Shown piece by piece: positions 30,292-38,779 of a stretch of DNA of 56,730 nucleotides (position 1 is the first letter of the stretch; every line of letters begins with the position of its first letter). The stretch comes from Crocosphaera sp. GTDB taxonomy: Bacteria > Cyanobacteriota > Cyanobacteriia > Cyanobacteriales > Microcystaceae. The notes under the pieces are model-generated. The model searched no databases. It saw nothing but the letters and a program-made list of their open reading frames with translations, and was not told where the DNA came from. The stretch spans positions 1 through 56,730 of the forward strand of contig NZ_JASJEB010000046.1 in the NCBI RefSeq assembly GCF_030064895.1. Direction: 5' to 3'. Made by a program: the position numbers and the translations under genes.

Positions 30292-31674
30292 ATGACCACT
30301 ATCCTAAACCCCCACAAGTCCCTATCAGTTAACCCTTTAAAAATGAGTCAACCGCTAGGCGCAGCGTTAGCGTTTCTGGGGTTGCGAAAAATGATGCCTT
30401 TGTTTCATGGTTCGCAAGGATGCACTGCTTTTGCTAAGGTTGTTTTAGTGCGTCATTTTCGCGAGTCTATCCCTCTGTCTACTACTGCTATGACGGAAGT
30501 GAGTACCATTTTGGGTGGGGAAGACCATATAGAACAGGCTATCTTAACAATTTTAGAAAAATATCAGCCTCAGATTATTGGTTTGTTAACCACTGGGTTA
30601 ACGGAGACCAGAGGGGATGATATGCCTCGTATTTTAAAGGAATTTCGGGAGAAACACCCAGAATTAGAGACATTTCCTATTGTTTATGTTTCTACTCCTG
30701 ATTATAAGGGATCTTTACAGGATGGTTATGCGGCGGCTGTGGAAAGTATCGTCTCTGCTGACTATAGTAATGTACCCGATGATGAACCACCAATGGTGGG
30801 ACTGAAACCCCAGGTAACGGTGTTATGTGCTTCCTATATGTCTCCTGGAGACGTGGAAGAGGTCAAAACTGTTATTGAGGGGTTTGGAATCACTCCTATT
30901 ATGGTTCCTGACTTATCCCGTTCTTTGGATGGTCATTTAGAGGATGATTATCATACGGTAACTACTGGGGGAACGAGTTTAACTCAATTAAAACAGTTAA
31001 ATCGTTCTTGTTTAACTTTAGCTATTGGGGAAAGTATGACCAAAGCGGCTTCAATTTTACAGAAACGTTTTGGCACAAAATATAAAGTTTTCCCTCGTTT
31101 AGCTGGTTTAGATGCGGTTGATTCGTTTTTATGGGAATTGTCCCAAATTTTGACCGCCCGTTGCGATCATCACTTCCCTATTGTACCTAATATTCCTGCA
31201 CATTTACAACGGCAACGCCGTCAGTTACAGGATGTTATTTTGGACACTCATTTCTATTTTGGTGGCAAGAAAGTTGCCTTGGCCTTAGAACCTGATTTAC
31301 TGTATCAAACCGCTTGGTTATTAACAGAAATGGGGGCAAATATTCAAGCTGCTGTCACTACAACTAAGTCCCCACTTTTGGAAAAATTACCTATCGATAC
31401 TGTTACTATTGGTGATTTAGAAGACTTAGAAGAATTGGCGGTAGGTTCAGATTTAATTATTACTAATTCTCACGGTACATCTTTAGCTAAACGTCTGAAA
31501 GCCCCCTTATATAGAATGGGTTATCCTGTGTTTGATCGCTTAGGTTTAGGTCAACGCTGTTTAGTGGGTTATCGTGGTACCATGAAGTTTTTATTTGATG
31601 TTGGCAATATTCTCATGGAAGAAGAAGCCAAACATAGTCCCGTCGCGCTACAGAAACACGGGTTAACTGCTTAA
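30292..31674 (+). CDS. nifN: FeMo-co scaffold protein NifN
   Basis: A 460-residue NifK paralogue with the cluster-binding C44 in HGSQGCTAFAKVVLVRHF and the FeMo-co assembly-type LTTGLTETRGDD in place of the NifK CTTCMAEVIGDD, so it lacks a P-cluster ligand there as expected. It forms the NifEN complex. A GAGGAG before the ATG supports the start. Confidence 0.98.
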   Translation: MTTILNPHKSLSVNPLKMSQPLGAALAFLGLRKMMPLFHGSQGCTAFAKVVLVRHFRESIPLSTTAMTEVSTILGGEDHIEQAILTILEKYQPQIIGLLTTGLTETRGDDMPRILKEFREKHPELETFPIVYVSTPDYKGSLQDGYAAAVESIVSADYSNVPDDEPPMVGLKPQVTVLCASYMSPGDVEEVKTVIEGFGITPIMVPDLSRSLDGHLEDDYHTVTTGGTSLTQLKQLNRSCLTLAIGESMTKAASILQKRFGTKYKVFPRLAGLDAVDSFLWELSQILTARCDHHFPIVPNIPAHLQRQRRQLQDVILDTHFYFGGKKVALALEPDLLYQTAWLLTEMGANIQAAVTTTKSPLLEKLPIDTVTIGDLEDLEELAVGSDLIITNSHGTSLAKRLKAPLYRMGYPVFDRLGLGQRCLVGYRGTMKFLFDVGNILMEEEAKHSPVALQKHGLTA

Positions 31675-31711
31675 GGTTTCCCCTTAATTTTGTTCATCTG
31701 AGAGGAAAAAC

Positions 31712-32131
31712 ATGAAAGTTGCATTTACGACTAGCGATAACGTTCACGTCAACGCTCACTTTGGTTGGGCAAAGAATATTGACTTATATGATGTCTCTAC
31801 CAATGGCTTCGATTTTGTCAATACTTTAGAGTTCGGTGGTGACTTAAAAGAAGACGGGAACGAAGACAAATTAGTGCCTAAATTAGAAGCATTAGACGGC
31901 TGTACTTTACTCTATGTTTCTGCTATTGGTGGCAGTGCAGCCGCCCGTTTAATCCGTCAAAATGTGACTCCTATTAAAGCTAGAAGTGAGTCGGAAAAAA
32001 TTGACGAAATTCTCACTGAATTAGTCAAAACTTTAAAAGGAAACCCTCCTCCCTGGTTAAGAAGAGTTCTACAAAAAGAAGCAGGAATTGAGCCAACTCC
32101 TAATTTTTTGGATGACGATGAGGATGAATAA
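31712..32131 (+). CDS. nifX: NifX cofactor-carrier protein
   Basis: A 139-residue protein of the NifX/NafY/NifB-C-terminal fold: KVAFTTSDNVHVNAHFGWAK and YVSAIGGSAAARLIRQNVTP. NifX binds and carries NifB-co/VK-cluster between NifB and NifEN. GAGAGGAAAAAC before the ATG is a good ribosome-binding site. It has an acidic C-terminal tail (DDDEDE). Confidence 0.97.
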   Translation: MKVAFTTSDNVHVNAHFGWAKNIDLYDVSTNGFDFVNTLEFGGDLKEDGNEDKLVPKLEALDGCTLLYVSAIGGSAAARLIRQNVTPIKARSESEKIDEILTELVKTLKGNPPPWLRRVLQKEAGIEPTPNFLDDDEDE

Positions 32132-32288
32132 TTAGTGAACAGTTAGCAGTAAACAGTGAACAGTAAATTTACTAATCGCTGGTAACTGTAAACTAATTAT
32201 GTCACTAAAAAAATCTATGAATAATTAACAACAAAATAGTGTAAAATTGTTCATAGATAACGGAAATATTCTCAGGATAATTGTTATT

Positions 32289-32765
32289 ATGGCAACAACA
32301 ACAACCAATACAGAAACCAATACTCTCTTAGTTGCAGATAGTCCTTTTCTACAAGCATTAGTTCAGCAACTTCGGGCTTACGATCACTTTGGTGTGTATC
32401 GCACATGGACCGATGAACTTGTGATTGCACCTTATGTTATTCCTAAGAAGAAAAGACGGGAAATTTCCTTAGATGGAGAAATTGATCCCACCACACAATT
32501 AAGGATTATTTGTTATTTTCGGGCCATCGCTGCCTTAATAGAACAAGAGACAGGATTATTGTGTCAAGTTGTTGTTGACTTAAACCATGAAGGTTTCGGT
32601 TGGGCTTTAGTATGGGGTGGGAAACTAATGGTTGTTTCTCGCAGTTTACGAGATGCTCATCGCTTCGGTTTTGATACCTTAGAAAAGTTAAATGACCAAG
32701 GAACTAAATTAGTAAATTCTGGCATTGAATTAGTGCAGAGATTTCCTGAAGTTTCTAAACTGTAA
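32289..32765 (+). CDS. NifX-associated protein, DUF269
   Basis: 158 residues from ATG 32289 (MATTTTNTETNTLLV). The frame stays open 14 codons upstream but that part is AT-rich and non-conserved. The core (DSPFLQALVQQLRAYDHFG, YVIPKKKRREISLDGEIDP, GFGWALVWGGKLMVV) matches the nif-associated DUF269 family; a structure exists for the Cyanothece 51142 member Cce_0566. The role is unknown but it always accompanies nifX. Confidence 0.95.
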   Translation: MATTTTNTETNTLLVADSPFLQALVQQLRAYDHFGVYRTWTDELVIAPYVIPKKKRREISLDGEIDPTTQLRIICYFRAIAALIEQETGLLCQVVVDLNHEGFGWALVWGGKLMVVSRSLRDAHRFGFDTLEKLNDQGTKLVNSGIELVQRFPEVSKL

Positions 32766-32843
32766 TTAAAGCAAGAAGGAAAAACAAAAAATATTTACTT
32801 TTTGTTTTTCCCTCAATTTCTAAGTAAAACAGAGGTAAGAAGT

Positions 32844-33080
32844 ATGACAGTTGCTACTGAAAATAATCCGACTCCAGAAGCCGTTGCTGATCTAAAAAAA
32901 AAGGTTCGTAAACTAAACTCTAAAGCAGGTCAAATGAAGATGGACTTGCACGATCTAGCCGAAGGATTACCTACCGATTACCAAAACTTAATGGAAACGG
33001 CACAAAAAACTTACGATATATTCAGCGAGTTAGAACAACTCAGGAAAAAACTAAAAATCTGGGAGGAAGCCCTAAAATGA
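32844..33080 (+). CDS. CCE_0567 family protein (PF05082)
   Basis: 78 residues from ATG 32844, with AGAGGTAAGAAG upstream; the open frame extends earlier without conservation. Two amphipathic helices (VADLKKKVRKLNSKAGQMKM, and LMETAQKTYDIFSELEQLRK) form a helical hairpin, matching the nif-associated PF05082 family whose structure was solved for Cce_0567 of Cyanothece 51142 and which is named a metalloprotein family. Its stop overlaps the nifW start by four bases (ATGA). Confidence 0.93.
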   Translation: MTVATENNPTPEAVADLKKKVRKLNSKAGQMKMDLHDLAEGLPTDYQNLMETAQKTYDIFSELEQLRKKLKIWEEALK

Positions 33081-33424
33081 CTATTACTCTTGATACACCA
33101 AGAACCTTTGCTGAGTTCACAAAACTCATCGACACCGAAGACTATCTAAACTTCTTTGATATTAGTTATGACCCTTCTTTTGTTAATGTTAATCGTCTGC
33201 ATATTCTTAAGCAGTTCTCTTTACTTATCACCCAAGTCGATCAAGCCTTCCCCGATCTTGGTGAAAGTGAGAGATTAGAAAAATATAAATTAGCTTTCCA
33301 GGAAGCTTACGAACTATTTAAAACCTCTAGTCCTCTGGAAACCAAACTATTTAAAGTCTTCAAAGATGTTCCTAACAACGTCGTTTTATTGGATGATTTA
33401 GCTAAACAAGCAGAAACGCTTTAA
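33077..33424 (+). CDS. nifW: Nitrogenase-stabilising/protective protein NifW
   Basis: A 115-residue NifW: LDTPRTFAEFTKLIDTEDYL, YDPSFVNVNRLHILKQF, and the C-terminal KVFKDVPNNVVLLDDL. NifW associates with the MoFe protein and protects it or aids its maturation, including under oxygen. It is translationally coupled to the preceding gene (ATGA overlap). The size is typical. Confidence 0.96.
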   Translation: MTITLDTPRTFAEFTKLIDTEDYLNFFDISYDPSFVNVNRLHILKQFSLLITQVDQAFPDLGESERLEKYKLAFQEAYELFKTSSPLETKLFKVFKDVPNNVVLLDDLAKQAETL

Positions 33425-33427
33425 TAA

Positions 33428-33490
33428 GAGTTCGGAGTTCGGAGTTCGGAGTTCGGAGTTCGGAGTTCAGAGTTCGGAGTTCGGAGTTCG
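33428..33490. repeat. Heptameric repeat (GAGTTCG)9 between nifW and hesA
   Basis: Nine consecutive units, one of them GAGTTCA, beginning six bases after the end of nifW. The longest GAGTTCG array in the window. CTCCCC-rich sequence follows to about 33560. Confidence 0.97.
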
Positions 33491-33569
33491 GAGTTAATAT
33501 ATCTCCCCGTCTCCCCCACTCCCCACTCCCCGTCTCCCACCCTTTCCAACCCTCACCCCCCAAACCGTC

Positions 33570-34391
33570 ATGAACTTCACCCCAACGGAAAGAGAACGTT
33601 ATTCACGACAAATACAACTCCCTGGTTTTGGCGAAGAAGGACAAAAACGCCTTAAGGACTCCACTGCTGTGGTAACAGGAGTGGGAGGGCTAGGTGGTAC
33701 AGTTGCTCTCTACTTAGCGGCTGCCGGGGTAGGTAAAATCATTTTGGTGAGGGGTGGGGATCTGCGTTTGGATGATCTAAACCGTCAGATATTGATGACC
33801 AATAGCTGGGTGGGTCAACCAAGGGTGTATAAAGCCAAAGAAACCCTATTAAACCTCAACCCGGAAATTGAAGTAGAAGCGGTTTCGGAGTTTGTGACAG
33901 CAGAGAATATTGACGCTTTGGTACAACAGGCGGATATTGCCTTTGACTGCGCCTTTGACTTCAAAGAACGCAACCTCTTAAACCAAGCTTGTGTGCGTTG
34001 GGGGGTTCCCATGGTGGAAGCGGCCATGAGTGGCATGGATGCGTACTTAACCAGCATCATTCCTGGGGAAACTCCCTGTTTATCCTGCATTTTCCCAGAA
34101 ACTCCCCAATGGGATCGCTGGGGGTTTGGAGTTTTAGGGGCAGTTTCTGGTAGTTTAGCCTGTTTAGCTGCTTTAGAAGGCATCAAACTCTTAACCGGAC
34201 TGGGAGAACCTCTGACGGGTCAACTTTTGACCATGGACTTAGGGACTGCAACTTTTGCCAAGCGTCGTCCTTACCACGACCCTAACTGTCCTGTTTGCGG
34301 TGACTTTACAAAGCAACGCTTAAGCAGTTATATCCGAAGGCAGGAGGCAGAAGGCAGAAGTCAGGAGTCAGGAGTCAGGAGTCAGAAATGA
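33570..34391 (+). CDS. hesA: HesA, ThiF/MoeB-like adenylyltransferase
   Basis: A 273-residue E1-like enzyme. The nucleotide-binding GVGGLGGTVALYLAAAG (36-52), LDDLNRQILM, and two Zn-binding CxxC pairs (CLSC, CPVC) match the ThiF/MoeB/HesA family. It is a standard member of cyanobacterial nif clusters, possibly in sulfur or molybdopterin-related activation for Fe-S or cofactor assembly. The last about 18 residues (RRQEAEGRSQESGVRSQK) are encoded by an intergenic-type repeat (AGGCAG/GTCAGGA units), so the original stop appears to have been replaced by repeat sequence. Confidence 0.93.
   Translation: MNFTPTERERYSRQIQLPGFGEEGQKRLKDSTAVVTGVGGLGGTVALYLAAAGVGKIILVRGGDLRLDDLNRQILMTNSWVGQPRVYKAKETLLNLNPEIEVEAVSEFVTAENIDALVQQADIAFDCAFDFKERNLLNQACVRWGVPMVEAAMSGMDAYLTSIIPGETPCLSCIFPETPQWDRWGFGVLGAVSGSLACLAALEGIKLLTGLGEPLTGQLLTMDLGTATFAKRRPYHDPNCPVCGDFTKQRLSSYIRRQEAEGRSQESGVRSQK
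34338..34388. repeat. Heptamer-type repeat overlapping the end of hesA
   Basis: AGGCAGAA then GTCAGGA-type units (four) spanning the last codons of hesA, which supply its C-terminal tail and stop codon. More CACACTCCCC-type sequence follows to the hesB start. Confidence 0.85.
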
Positions 34392-34491
34392 TGATTTTTT
34401 CATATTCTCCTCACCCCTCCCACACTCCCCACACCCCCCACACTCCCCCGTCACCCCGTCACACCCTCACCCCATCACCTCCTAAAAAACC

Positions 34492-34845
34492 ATGACTGTT
34501 ACTCTTACTGAAAAAGCTTCTTCAAAACTCCGTACGTTCCTCGAAGGAAATACTATTACTGGTATTCGCGTTGGGGTTAAAAGTGGTGGCTGTAATGGCT
34601 ACGAATACGCTTTAAATTTAGTTAAGGAAGCTAAGAACGAAGATGTTTGCTTTGAACAAGATAATGTCCTCATCTATGTTGACCCTAATAGTGTGTCTTT
34701 GTTAGATGGTGTGGTCATTGATTTTGTCGATAGTTTAACTCAAGGGGGTTTCACCTTCACTAACCCCAATGCAACACAGACTTGTGGCTGCGGTAAGTCT
34801 TTCGCTACAGCAAACTGCGGCAGCCAAGCTGCTTCTTGTGGCTAA
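34492..34845 (+). CDS. hesB: HesB/IscA-type Fe-S carrier
   Basis: A 117-residue A-type carrier. The conserved Cys are C34 (SGGCNGYEYAL) and the CGC pair C98/C100 (QTCGCGKSF). It accepts and transfers Fe-S clusters to nitrogenase components. It ends in a short extra tail with two further Cys (C109, C116). hesA-hesB-fdxH is the standard cyanobacterial order. Confidence 0.95.
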   Translation: MTVTLTEKASSKLRTFLEGNTITGIRVGVKSGGCNGYEYALNLVKEAKNEDVCFEQDNVLIYVDPNSVSLLDGVVIDFVDSLTQGGFTFTNPNATQTCGCGKSFATANCGSQAASCG

Positions 34846-34944
34846 AAAAAGCTTTGATTTTTAATGGTTATTCCTTCTAAAAACACAAGGAATAAATTGT
34901 TAAAAATTAATGGTAAATGTTCGTATGTTTAAGGAGAACACTGA

Positions 34945-35319
<375 letters not shown>

Positions 35320-35351
35320 ACTTGTGACCTATTTTCCTCATCCATCTGCTG

Positions 35352-35381
35352 AGGAAGTCGTGGCAAATGCCACGACTTCCT
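35352..35381 (+). terminator. Strong hairpin after fdxH
   Basis: A near-perfect 13-14 base stem (GGAAGTCGTGG/CCACGACTTCC) with a minimal loop. No T run follows, so it may act as a transcript-end stabiliser or partial terminator rather than a classical intrinsic terminator. The following genes likely have reduced read-through. Confidence 0.6.
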
Positions 35382-35414
35382 ATCCCTAATTCAAACTTTT
35401 AAGGGAAAGATTTT

Positions 35415-35843
35415 ATGGGTACTCTTCAACAACAAAATAAATCGCTTTCTCTGAGGTTGACTATGAATTTAAGGTGGAAAACATTTATTTATAAAACCGC
35501 ATTTTGGATGATGGGGGAGATTGTTCTTAATCTCTTGGGTTTGGATAATGTGGCCGATTATAGCGAGTTTCTTTTTGGCCATGAATTAGAATTATCTAAA
35601 AAGAATCATAAAACGGTTAAACTATCTTGTCTTAAGCCAAAATATTGTGACAAAATTCAGGAAAGTTGTCCTGTGGATGAAGTTGCTTTACAGTTTTCAG
35701 ACTCTCCAATTGAAGATTGTATTACCAATCATCGGGTTTTCTTTAAGAAATGTACAAAAATAAAACATTATTGTATTAAGGCTTCTTTATTTTCTGATTT
35801 ATCCTACAATTTGAAATGGGAGAGTTGTAGCCGTGATTCGTGA
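35415..35843 (+). CDS. Unrecognised Cys-rich protein between fdxH and feoB
   Basis: 142 residues, not recognised. It has a basic N-terminus, a short hydrophobic helix (FWMMGEIVLNLLGLDNVA), and nine Cys in the second half (LSCLKPKYCDKIQESC, EDC, KKC, HYC, ESC), spaced in pairs as in metal- or cluster-binding proteins. A GGGAAAG precedes the ATG. Its end overlaps the start of the next gene by 11 bases, so the two are probably co-translated. Position between fdxH and the iron-transport genes suggests a role in iron or Fe-S handling for nitrogenase; this is inference. Confidence 0.65.
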   Translation: MGTLQQQNKSLSLRLTMNLRWKTFIYKTAFWMMGEIVLNLLGLDNVADYSEFLFGHELELSKKNHKTVKLSCLKPKYCDKIQESCPVDEVALQFSDSPIEDCITNHRVFFKKCTKIKHYCIKASLFSDLSYNLKWESCSRDS

Positions 35844-36186
35844 AAGATTAGTCCAAAAATATCGAGATTTAGTTAGTTATTCTTATCCTTATATTAATTC
35901 ACTATTAAATGACTGTTATATTCACATTATTGATGGTTGTCTTAATCCTGTTTCTCCCCCCTACTATTATTTGAGTATCTACTATGTCGGGAAAACAGGA
36001 AAAGAAGTTATTTCATATCAAGAACAATTACGAAAAATTGCTAAAACTTTTGGCATGATTGATATCGTTTTTGTCGATGCTAAAAGACTAATTCGTGACC
36101 CAGTATCAAGACTTAAAATAGAAAATCCTCGTCTTTGGTTAGAACTTTATTGGATCTCTAGTAAAGTAACAACTAACTTAGATTGA
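35833..36186 (+). CDS. Unrecognised protein coupled to the Cys-rich gene
   Basis: 117 residues, not recognised, starting at GTG and overlapping the preceding gene by 11 bases. Sequence is helical with a central beta stretch (YYLSIYYVGKTGKEVISY) and a basic end; only two Cys. GGGAGAG about 9 bases before the GTG supports the start. Composition resembles a small soluble protein. The overlap implies a functional pair with the Cys-rich protein. Confidence 0.6.
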   Translation: MIRERLVQKYRDLVSYSYPYINSLLNDCYIHIIDGCLNPVSPPYYYLSIYYVGKTGKEVISYQEQLRKIAKTFGMIDIVFVDAKRLIRDPVSRLKIENPRLWLELYWISSKVTTNLD

Positions 36187-36341
36187 TCATTAATTATACT
36201 TATTGATTAATTGTCCATTATATATTCTTGAAAATAAATAATTTTCAAAAAAAAATTGATAATTATTTAAGTTATGTATCTCTAGTTACTGTTTAAAATC
36301 AAGAAAAAAAATACACTGGTAACAAGGTACAAAAAAGACAG

Positions 36342-36968
36342 ATGAAGTGTAATCAATGTCCTGATAGTTGTCAACAAAAATCCCAAACTTCTAACAGTTT
36401 CTGGCAAAATTTCTTACCTGAGTCTCTGAGGGCTAAATCTTCAAAAGTTATTTCTGAAGGAACCATGGCCTTAGTGGGTTGTCCAAACGTGGGTAAGAGT
36501 CTTTTATTTAATATTTTAACTGGGGGTTATACCACAGTTTCTAACTATCCAGGAACCACTGTAGAAGCCGCTCGTAATTATATCAAAATTGCGGGAAAAA
36601 CTATCACTCTTATTGATACACCAGGGATGTATTCTCTGATGCCAATGACAGAAGAAGAACGATTTTCTCGGGAGTTATTATTTCGAGAACCTTTAGATTT
36701 AGTAGTTCATGTTATTGATGCCAAAAATCTCAGTCGAATGTTAAATCTAACATTTCAACTAATAGAAACTCAAGTTCCCATTTTACTCGCTGTTAACATG
36801 ATTGATGAAGCAGAAAAACTAGGAATTTGGGTGAACGAAAAGCAATTAGAAGCATCCTTAGGTATCCCTGTTGTCACCTTATCTGCTGCCCAAAAACGAG
36901 GCATAAAAGGTTTAACCACTAAAATGGCTAACTATGTCCACATTCCTGCGCTATCCTACAGCTATTGA
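36342..36968 (+). CDS. feoB: FeoB N-terminal part: G-protein domain
   Basis: A 208-residue fragment that covers the FeoB GTPase domain: G1 GCPNVGKS, G2 NYPGTTVE, G3 DTPGMYS, G4 NMID, and SAAQKRGI near G5. It has an unusual Cys-containing N-terminus (MKCNQCPDSCQQK). The frame ends at a TGA at 36966-36968 exactly where FeoB continues into its linker; the rest is in the +1 frame (36934-38397). It is either one gene split by a one-base insertion (mutation or sequencing error), a +1 recoding site, or two overlapping genes. By family, FeoB imports Fe2+ at the inner membrane. Confidence 0.85.
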   Translation: MKCNQCPDSCQQKSQTSNSFWQNFLPESLRAKSSKVISEGTMALVGCPNVGKSLLFNILTGGYTTVSNYPGTTVEAARNYIKIAGKTITLIDTPGMYSLMPMTEEERFSRELLFREPLDLVVHVIDAKNLSRMLNLTFQLIETQVPILLAVNMIDEAEKLGIWVNEKQLEASLGIPVVTLSAAQKRGIKGLTTKMANYVHIPALSYSY

Positions 36969-38397
36969 AGAAGGAATCACTAAAATAGAGTGTCTTCTAG
37001 AGAGCGATCATAACGTTCTGAAAGGAGCCATTGAACCGTTGATATCTCGGCGTTCTTTAGCTATTTTATTACTACAAAAAGACCCTTTATTATGGCAAAA
37101 GGTTCGTCAAGAAGAACCCCATTTTGAAGCCATTGAAATGGTGGTGGAGTCCGTTCAATGTCAATTTAGTGATCCTTTAGTTTTAGTGATAGCTAAAACA
37201 CGCCATCAAACTGCCAAAAAATTTGAAGAATTAGCCATTGTAAAAATCAAAAAAAAGTCAACGGAAAGCGAAGAATTTTTTCATCGTTTAACCGTTAATC
37301 CTATTACGGGTTTTCCTATTCTTTTTCTGATTATTTATTTGGGAATATATAGATTTGTCGGTTGTTTTGGTTCTGGGGTTTTAGTTAATCACTTTCAAGA
37401 GGTTTTTGTACAGCAAATTAACCCCTTAATTGACGGGATAGCTGCTCGTTTATTACCCTGGACAATTTTGCAAGATTTAGTGGCCAAGGAACAGGGAATT
37501 TTAACTTTAGGAATACGTTATGTAATTACTATTATTTTTCCCATTACTACTACATTCTTTTTGCTTTTTTCTCTTGTTGAAGAAAGTGGTTATTTGCCAA
37601 GAGTTTCTCTGCTAATCGATCATTTGTTCAAAATGATTGGTTTATCGGGTCGTTCGATTATTCCTTTAATTTCAGGGTTAAGTTGTAGCAGTACCGGCTC
37701 ATTAGTAACCCGTAACATCGAAAGTAAAAGAGAACGTTTTATTGTCTCTTTACTGTTAGCATTAGTCATTCCATGTTCAGCACAACTGGGGATTTTTATT
37801 GGCCTACTTTCTCAAAATTTTACTGCTTTAATGATTTGGGCAATTTTTATGGCTTTTATTTTCGCCATTATTGGTTCATTAACCGCCAAAGCATTACCAG
37901 GAAGTTTGTCTTATTTCTACATGGAAATTCCTCCCTTACGCTTGCCTCATATTCGCTCAACTTTAACGAAAACATACAGTAGAGTTCGTTGGTATTTGAG
38001 TGAGGTTATTCCTTGGTTTATTTTCGCTTCAGTTATAATTTGGTTTGGTAATTTAATTGGCTTATTTCCTTTTTTAGTGCATGGTTTAGAACCAATTATA
38101 CTCAAATTAGGACTGCCACCAGAAGCCTCAACTATGTTTATTTATGGCTTTTTTCGGCGAGATTATGGAGCAGCGAAAATGTTCGATTTACATCATGCTG
38201 GAGTCTTAGAAGGTAGACAATTAGTGGTTGCTGCTGTAACATTAACTCTCTTTATTCCTTGCTTATCTCAGTTTAAGTTTATGCTCAAAGAAAGAGGATT
38301 AAAAACAACTATTGCTTTGAGTAGTTTGGTGGTTGTTTTTGCTTTTTCTATTGGTTATTTATTGAACAAAATATTAGTTATTTCGGAGATTATTTAA
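36934..38397 (+). CDS. feoB: FeoB C-terminal part: transmembrane ferrous iron permease
   Basis: A 487-residue ORF in the +1 frame relative to the GTPase part, overlapping it by 35 bases. The first residues (LRYPTAIEEGITKIECLL) continue the FeoB linker expected after the G domain. The membrane part has both gate motifs with GLSCSSTGSLVTRNIESKRE and IPCSAQLGIF, and FRRDYGAAKMF. About eleven hydrophobic segments are visible. ATG 36934 has no clear ribosome-binding site, so independent translation would be weak unless coupled. Placed before feoA, as usual. Confidence 0.85.
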   Translation: MSTFLRYPTAIEEGITKIECLLESDHNVLKGAIEPLISRRSLAILLLQKDPLLWQKVRQEEPHFEAIEMVVESVQCQFSDPLVLVIAKTRHQTAKKFEELAIVKIKKKSTESEEFFHRLTVNPITGFPILFLIIYLGIYRFVGCFGSGVLVNHFQEVFVQQINPLIDGIAARLLPWTILQDLVAKEQGILTLGIRYVITIIFPITTTFFLLFSLVEESGYLPRVSLLIDHLFKMIGLSGRSIIPLISGLSCSSTGSLVTRNIESKRERFIVSLLLALVIPCSAQLGIFIGLLSQNFTALMIWAIFMAFIFAIIGSLTAKALPGSLSYFYMEIPPLRLPHIRSTLTKTYSRVRWYLSEVIPWFIFASVIIWFGNLIGLFPFLVHGLEPIILKLGLPPEASTMFIYGFFRRDYGAAKMFDLHHAGVLEGRQLVVAAVTLTLFIPCLSQFKFMLKERGLKTTIALSSLVVVFAFSIGYLLNKILVISEII

Positions 38398-38399
38398 TC

Positions 38400-38651
38400 A
38401 TGATTGCTCAAACATTTACTTTTGAATCTTCGGCCTTAAATCTCATGAAAGAAAAGGAAAGAGGGGTAATCACTCAGTTCAGAAAAAACGATGAAAATTT
38501 ACTGAAGAAACTTATTGCTATTGGCATAATGCCAGGACTTTCTATTAGCTTAGAACAAAAATTTCCTTCTTATGTTGTTAAAATTAATGGCACAAGAATA
38601 GCTTTAGATAAGTCTATTGCTAAAGCTATTTATGTCAGAAAAACAAAGTGA
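38400..38651 (+). CDS. feoA: FeoA family protein
   Basis: An 83-residue SH3-like FeoA domain: RGVITQFRKND, LLKKLIAIGIMPGLSISLEQ, and KINGTRIALDKSIAKAIYV. FeoA modulates FeoB in ferrous iron uptake. GGAGATTATTTAATC before the ATG gives a ribosome-binding site and the gap to feoB is two bases, so it is in the same operon. The nif-linked copy probably serves the high iron need of nitrogenase. Confidence 0.92.
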   Translation: MIAQTFTFESSALNLMKEKERGVITQFRKNDENLLKKLIAIGIMPGLSISLEQKFPSYVVKINGTRIALDKSIAKAIYVRKTK

Positions 38652-38691
38652 GTTCGGAGTTCGGAGTTCGGGGTTCGGAGTTCGGAGTTCG
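38650..38691. repeat. Heptameric repeat GAGTTCG x6 after feoA
   Basis: Six units (one GGGTTCG) beginning within the feoA stop codon. Same family as 22513-22540 and 33428-33490. Confidence 0.93.
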
Positions 38692-38779
38692 GAGTTAAAA
38701 TTTTAACTGTTTATGGTAGTTAATCTACTGAATTTATCTCAATCAAACTCGGTCTACATTATCGGTATTAGGAAGTATT

